Made by a program: the position numbers and the translations under genes
Source of the DNA: Bordetella flabilis
GTDB taxonomy: Bacteria; Pseudomonadota; Gammaproteobacteria; Burkholderiales; Burkholderiaceae_B
Assembly: GCF_001676725.1 (NCBI RefSeq)
Contig: NZ_CP016172.1
Location: 4,960,001-5,024,000, forward strand
Direction: 5' to 3'
Length of the DNA stretch: 64,000 bases
The notes under the pieces: generated by a model
Told to the model about the DNA's origin: nothing
The model's input: the letters and a program-made list of their open reading frames with translations, nothing else
The model's database searches: none
Part shown: positions 61,730-64,000 of the stretch, piece after piece
Numbering within the stretch: position 1 is the stretch's first letter
How the letters are laid out: each line of letters starts with the position of its first letter

Positions 61730-63526
61730 ATGGCGCCTACTGTCGGAGATTTCATCGTCGGCCGGCTGCACGCCTGGGGCGTGCGCCGCATTTACGGTTA
61801 CCCCGGTGACGGCATCAACGGAGTCTTTGGCGCGCTGAGCCGTGCCGAAGACAAGATCGATTTCGTCCAGGCGCGCCATGAAGAGATGGCCGCCTTCATG
61901 GCCTCGGCCCACGCCAAGTTCACCGGGGAGCTCGGCGTCTGCATCGCCACATCGGGGCCGGGGGCCTCGCATCTCATCACCGGCCTGTACGACGCCCGCA
62001 TGGACCACATGCCGGTGCTTGCCATCGTCGGACAGCAGGCGCGCGCCGCGCTGGGTGGGCATTACCAGCAGGAACTCGACCTGGTGTCCATGTTCAAGGA
62101 TGTGGCCGGCGCCTTTGTGCAACAGGCCACCGTGCCGGAGCAAGTGCGCCACCTGGTCGACCGCGCCATTCGTATCGCCCTCGGCACGCGGCAGGTCACT
62201 GCCCTGGTGCTCCCCAACGACCTCCAGGACCTGCCCTACGAGGAGCCGGGCCGCAAGCACGGGACGGTGCATTCAGGCGTCGGTTACCGGCCGCCGCGCA
62301 GCGTCCCTTATCCCGCCGATCTGCAGCGCGCCGCCGAGGTCCTGAACGCGGGCAGGAAGGTCGCCATCCTGGTGGGCGCCGGCGCGCTGGGGGCCGGCGC
62401 CGAAGTCACCGCCCTCGCCGACAAGCTGGGCGCCGGTGTCGCCAAGGCCCTGCTGGGCAAGGCCGTGCTGCCCGACGACCTGCCCTGGGTCACCGGCTCC
62501 ATCGGCCTGCTCGGCACCGAGCCCAGCTACAAGCTCATGACCGAATGCGACACCCTGCTGATGATCGGCTCCGGCTTCCCGTATTCCGAGTTCCTGCCCA
62601 AGGAGGGCCAGGCCCGCGGCGTACAGATCGATATCAAGCCGGACATGCTGAGCCTGCGCTACCCGATGGAGGTCAACCTGGTCGGCGACAGCGCGGAAAC
62701 GCTGCGCGAGCTGTTGCCGCTATTGACGGCGAAGACCGACCGGGCCTGGCGCGACAGCATCGAGGAATGGACCGGGGACTGGTGGAAGAAACTGGAAGCA
62801 CGCGCGCTGGCGGATGCCGAGGTCGGCGTCAACCCACAACGGACCATATGGGAGCTTTCGCCGCGTATCCCCGCGGACGCCATCGTGACCAGCGATTCGG
62901 GATCGGTGGCGAACTGGTACGCCCGCGACCTGAAGGTGCAACAGGGCATGATGTGTTCCCTCTCGGGCGGGCTGGCGTCGATGGGCGCGGCAGTGCCCTA
63001 TGCCATCGCGGCCAAGTTTGCCTATCCGCACCGGCCCGTCATCGCCCTGGTCGGCGATGGCGCCATGCAGATGAACAACATGGCCGAACTGATCACGGTC
63101 GCGAAGTACTGGAAGGAATGGGGCGACCCGCGCTGGATCTGCATGGTGTTGAACAACGAAGACCTGAACCAGGTGACGTGGGAGCAGCGCGTCATGGAAG
63201 GCGACCCCAAGTTCGAGGCTTCGCAGCGCATTCCCCATGTGTCCTATCATCAATTCGCCGAGTCGATCGGCCTGCGCGGCATCCATGTCGACCGCGCCGA
63301 AGCCATGGCGGGCGCGTGGGAGCAGGCCTTGGCGTCGGACCGCCCGGTGGTGATAGACGTCAAGACGGACCCGAATGTGCCGCCCCTGCCGCCGCATATC
63401 ACACTGGCCCAGGCCAAGGCCTTCGCATCGACCTTGCTCAAGGGCGATCCGGATCAGGGCAGCGTCATCGCCAACACCGCGCGACAGGTACTGAGTGCGG
63501 TATTGCCCGGAAACCGTAAGAAATAA
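61730..63526 (+). CDS. thiamine diphosphate-requiring enzyme, pyruvate oxidase (PoxB)-like
   Basis: This 598-aa ThDP enzyme has the activating Glu in ARHEEMAAFMASAHAK, a central domain with ILVGAGALGAGAEVT, and the PP-domain motif LVGDGAMQMNNMAELITVAKYW ending in Asn of VLNNEDLN. It resembles the group of PoxB-like proteins that lack a full C-terminal lipid-binding tail, so it is probably a soluble oxidase or decarboxylase of a 2-oxo acid. ATG 61730 follows AAGAGGATTGC. A short-chain dehydrogenase starts 14 bp later, so the two are co-transcribed. Confidence 0.88.
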   Translation: MAPTVGDFIVGRLHAWGVRRIYGYPGDGINGVFGALSRAEDKIDFVQARHEEMAAFMASAHAKFTGELGVCIATSGPGASHLITGLYDARMDHMPVLAIVGQQARAALGGHYQQELDLVSMFKDVAGAFVQQATVPEQVRHLVDRAIRIALGTRQVTALVLPNDLQDLPYEEPGRKHGTVHSGVGYRPPRSVPYPADLQRAAEVLNAGRKVAILVGAGALGAGAEVTALADKLGAGVAKALLGKAVLPDDLPWVTGSIGLLGTEPSYKLMTECDTLLMIGSGFPYSEFLPKEGQARGVQIDIKPDMLSLRYPMEVNLVGDSAETLRELLPLLTAKTDRAWRDSIEEWTGDWWKKLEARALADAEVGVNPQRTIWELSPRIPADAIVTSDSGSVANWYARDLKVQQGMMCSLSGGLASMGAAVPYAIAAKFAYPHRPVIALVGDGAMQMNNMAELITVAKYWKEWGDPRWICMVLNNEDLNQVTWEQRVMEGDPKFEASQRIPHVSYHQFAESIGLRGIHVDRAEAMAGAWEQALASDRPVVIDVKTDPNVPPLPPHITLAQAKAFASTLLKGDPDQGSVIANTARQVLSAVLPGNRKK

Positions 63527-63540
63527 GGAAGCCACCGACC

Positions 63541-64000
63541 ATGCCGCATTCATCGTCAGGGACCGGCTCCCTCGCCCGCAGTCCCGCCGCCATCCATGCG
63601 CCGCACCCTACCCCCACATCCGCCCGCGGCTTGCATGTGCCGCGCATTGTCGTCGTCACCGGCGCCAGCGCCGGCCTCGGCCGGGCCATCGCGCATGCCT
63701 TCGCCGCGGAGGGCGCCGACGTGGCGCTGCTCGCACGCGACGCCGGCGCATTGGCCGCCGCCGCGGAAGAAGTACGCGCCTACGGGGTACGCGCACTTTC
63801 CATCGCCGTGGACGTCAGCGACGCCACGGCCGTGGAAGCGGCCGCCGACCGCGTCGAAACGGAACTCGGGCCCATCGACACCTGGGTCAACAACGCGATG
63901 TTGACCATCTTCTCGCCACTGTCGTCCGTGACGCCGGAAGAATACACACGCGTCACCGCGGTGACCTACCTCGGCTATGTGTATGGCACCATGGCCGCGC
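63541..64000 (+). CDS. short-chain dehydrogenase/reductase, 5-prime part (runs off the window)
   Basis: The first 153 codons of an SDR are present. After a Pro/His-rich leader of about 35 residues comes the Rossmann motif TGASAGLGRAIAHAF, then VSDATAVEAAADRVETELG and the NAG-type motif TWVNNAMLTIF. The catalytic Tyr and Lys lie beyond the window. AAGGAAG precedes ATG 63541. It follows the PoxB-like gene by 14 bp. Confidence 0.88.
   Translation, partial: MPHSSSGTGSLARSPAAIHAPHPTPTSARGLHVPRIVVVTGASAGLGRAIAHAFAAEGADVALLARDAGALAAAAEEVRAYGVRALSIAVDVSDATAVEAAADRVETELGPIDTWVNNAMLTIFSPLSSVTPEEYTRVTAVTYLGYVYGTMAA

Overview
The window is GC-rich (roughly two-thirds G+C) chromosomal DNA from a betaproteobacterium of the Alcaligenaceae, most likely Bordetella or a close relative such as Achromobacter. 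Three things point there. There are five separate Bug-type (tripartite tricarboxylate) solute receptors in 64 kb. A nadC gene lacking nadA and nadB lies beside a NadQ-type regulator, an arrangement known from these genera. The core genes (dnaQ, rnhA, gloB, mltD, fabI) are of betaproteobacterial type. Most of the window is accessory catabolism and transport; the housekeeping block is about 43.0-48.6 kb.

Layout. (1) 1-7052, plus strand: the tail of a 2Fe-2S ferredoxin, a small unknown protein, a D-2-hydroxyacid dehydrogenase, a Rieske oxygenase, a Bug receptor, a ThDP-dependent decarboxylase-like enzyme and an aldehyde dehydrogenase. It reads as an aromatic or 2-hydroxyacid catabolic operon. 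A paralogous Bug receptor lies convergently behind it (7146-8141). (2) 8303-11376: a BTAD/TPR regulator divergent from a SAM methyltransferase. (3) 11574-22057: an Opp/Dpp-type peptide ABC transporter with an amidase and an M81 (MlrC-like) peptidase, divergent from an N-acyl-D-amino-acid deacylase. This looks like a system for scavenging unusual peptides or acylated D-amino acids. (4) 22195-24540: a NUDIX hydrolase, then a repeat-rich interval and a lower-GC gene for a secreted halovibrin-like protein. (5) 24540-33331: a racemase and FAD oxidase pair divergent from a LysR regulator, which precedes an operon with a DapA-like lyase, a cyclic amidohydrolase and a polar amino acid ABC transporter.

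(6) 33413-40634, minus strand: enoyl-CoA hydratase, two Bug receptors, class III CoA-transferase, short citrate-synthase/citryl-CoA-lyase-like protein, enolase-superfamily dehydratase and SMP-30 lactonase. All face away from a divergent IclR regulator, and a 9-bp-arm palindrome lies between them. The CoA-transferase, hydratase and lyase together resemble the logic of itaconate degradation. (7) 41.5-43.1 kb: two unrecognised genes beside tRNA-Val(CAC). (8) 43.2-48.6 kb: dnaQ, rnhA, a methyltransferase, gloB, mltD and fabI. (9) 48562-51662, minus strand: nadQ, nadC and a Bug receptor 11 bp behind nadC, which suggests quinolinate salvage. (10) 51946-64000: an aldo/keto reductase, a PaoABC-type molybdenum aldehyde oxidoreductase divergent from a 7TM-type sensor kinase, a lone TctA permease, a PoxB-like ThDP enzyme and the start of a short-chain dehydrogenase.

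The Bug receptors need TctA/TctB membrane partners. Only one tctA is present here, without tctB, so the receptors probably share permeases encoded elsewhere. All functions come from reading motifs and gene order; no database search was possible.
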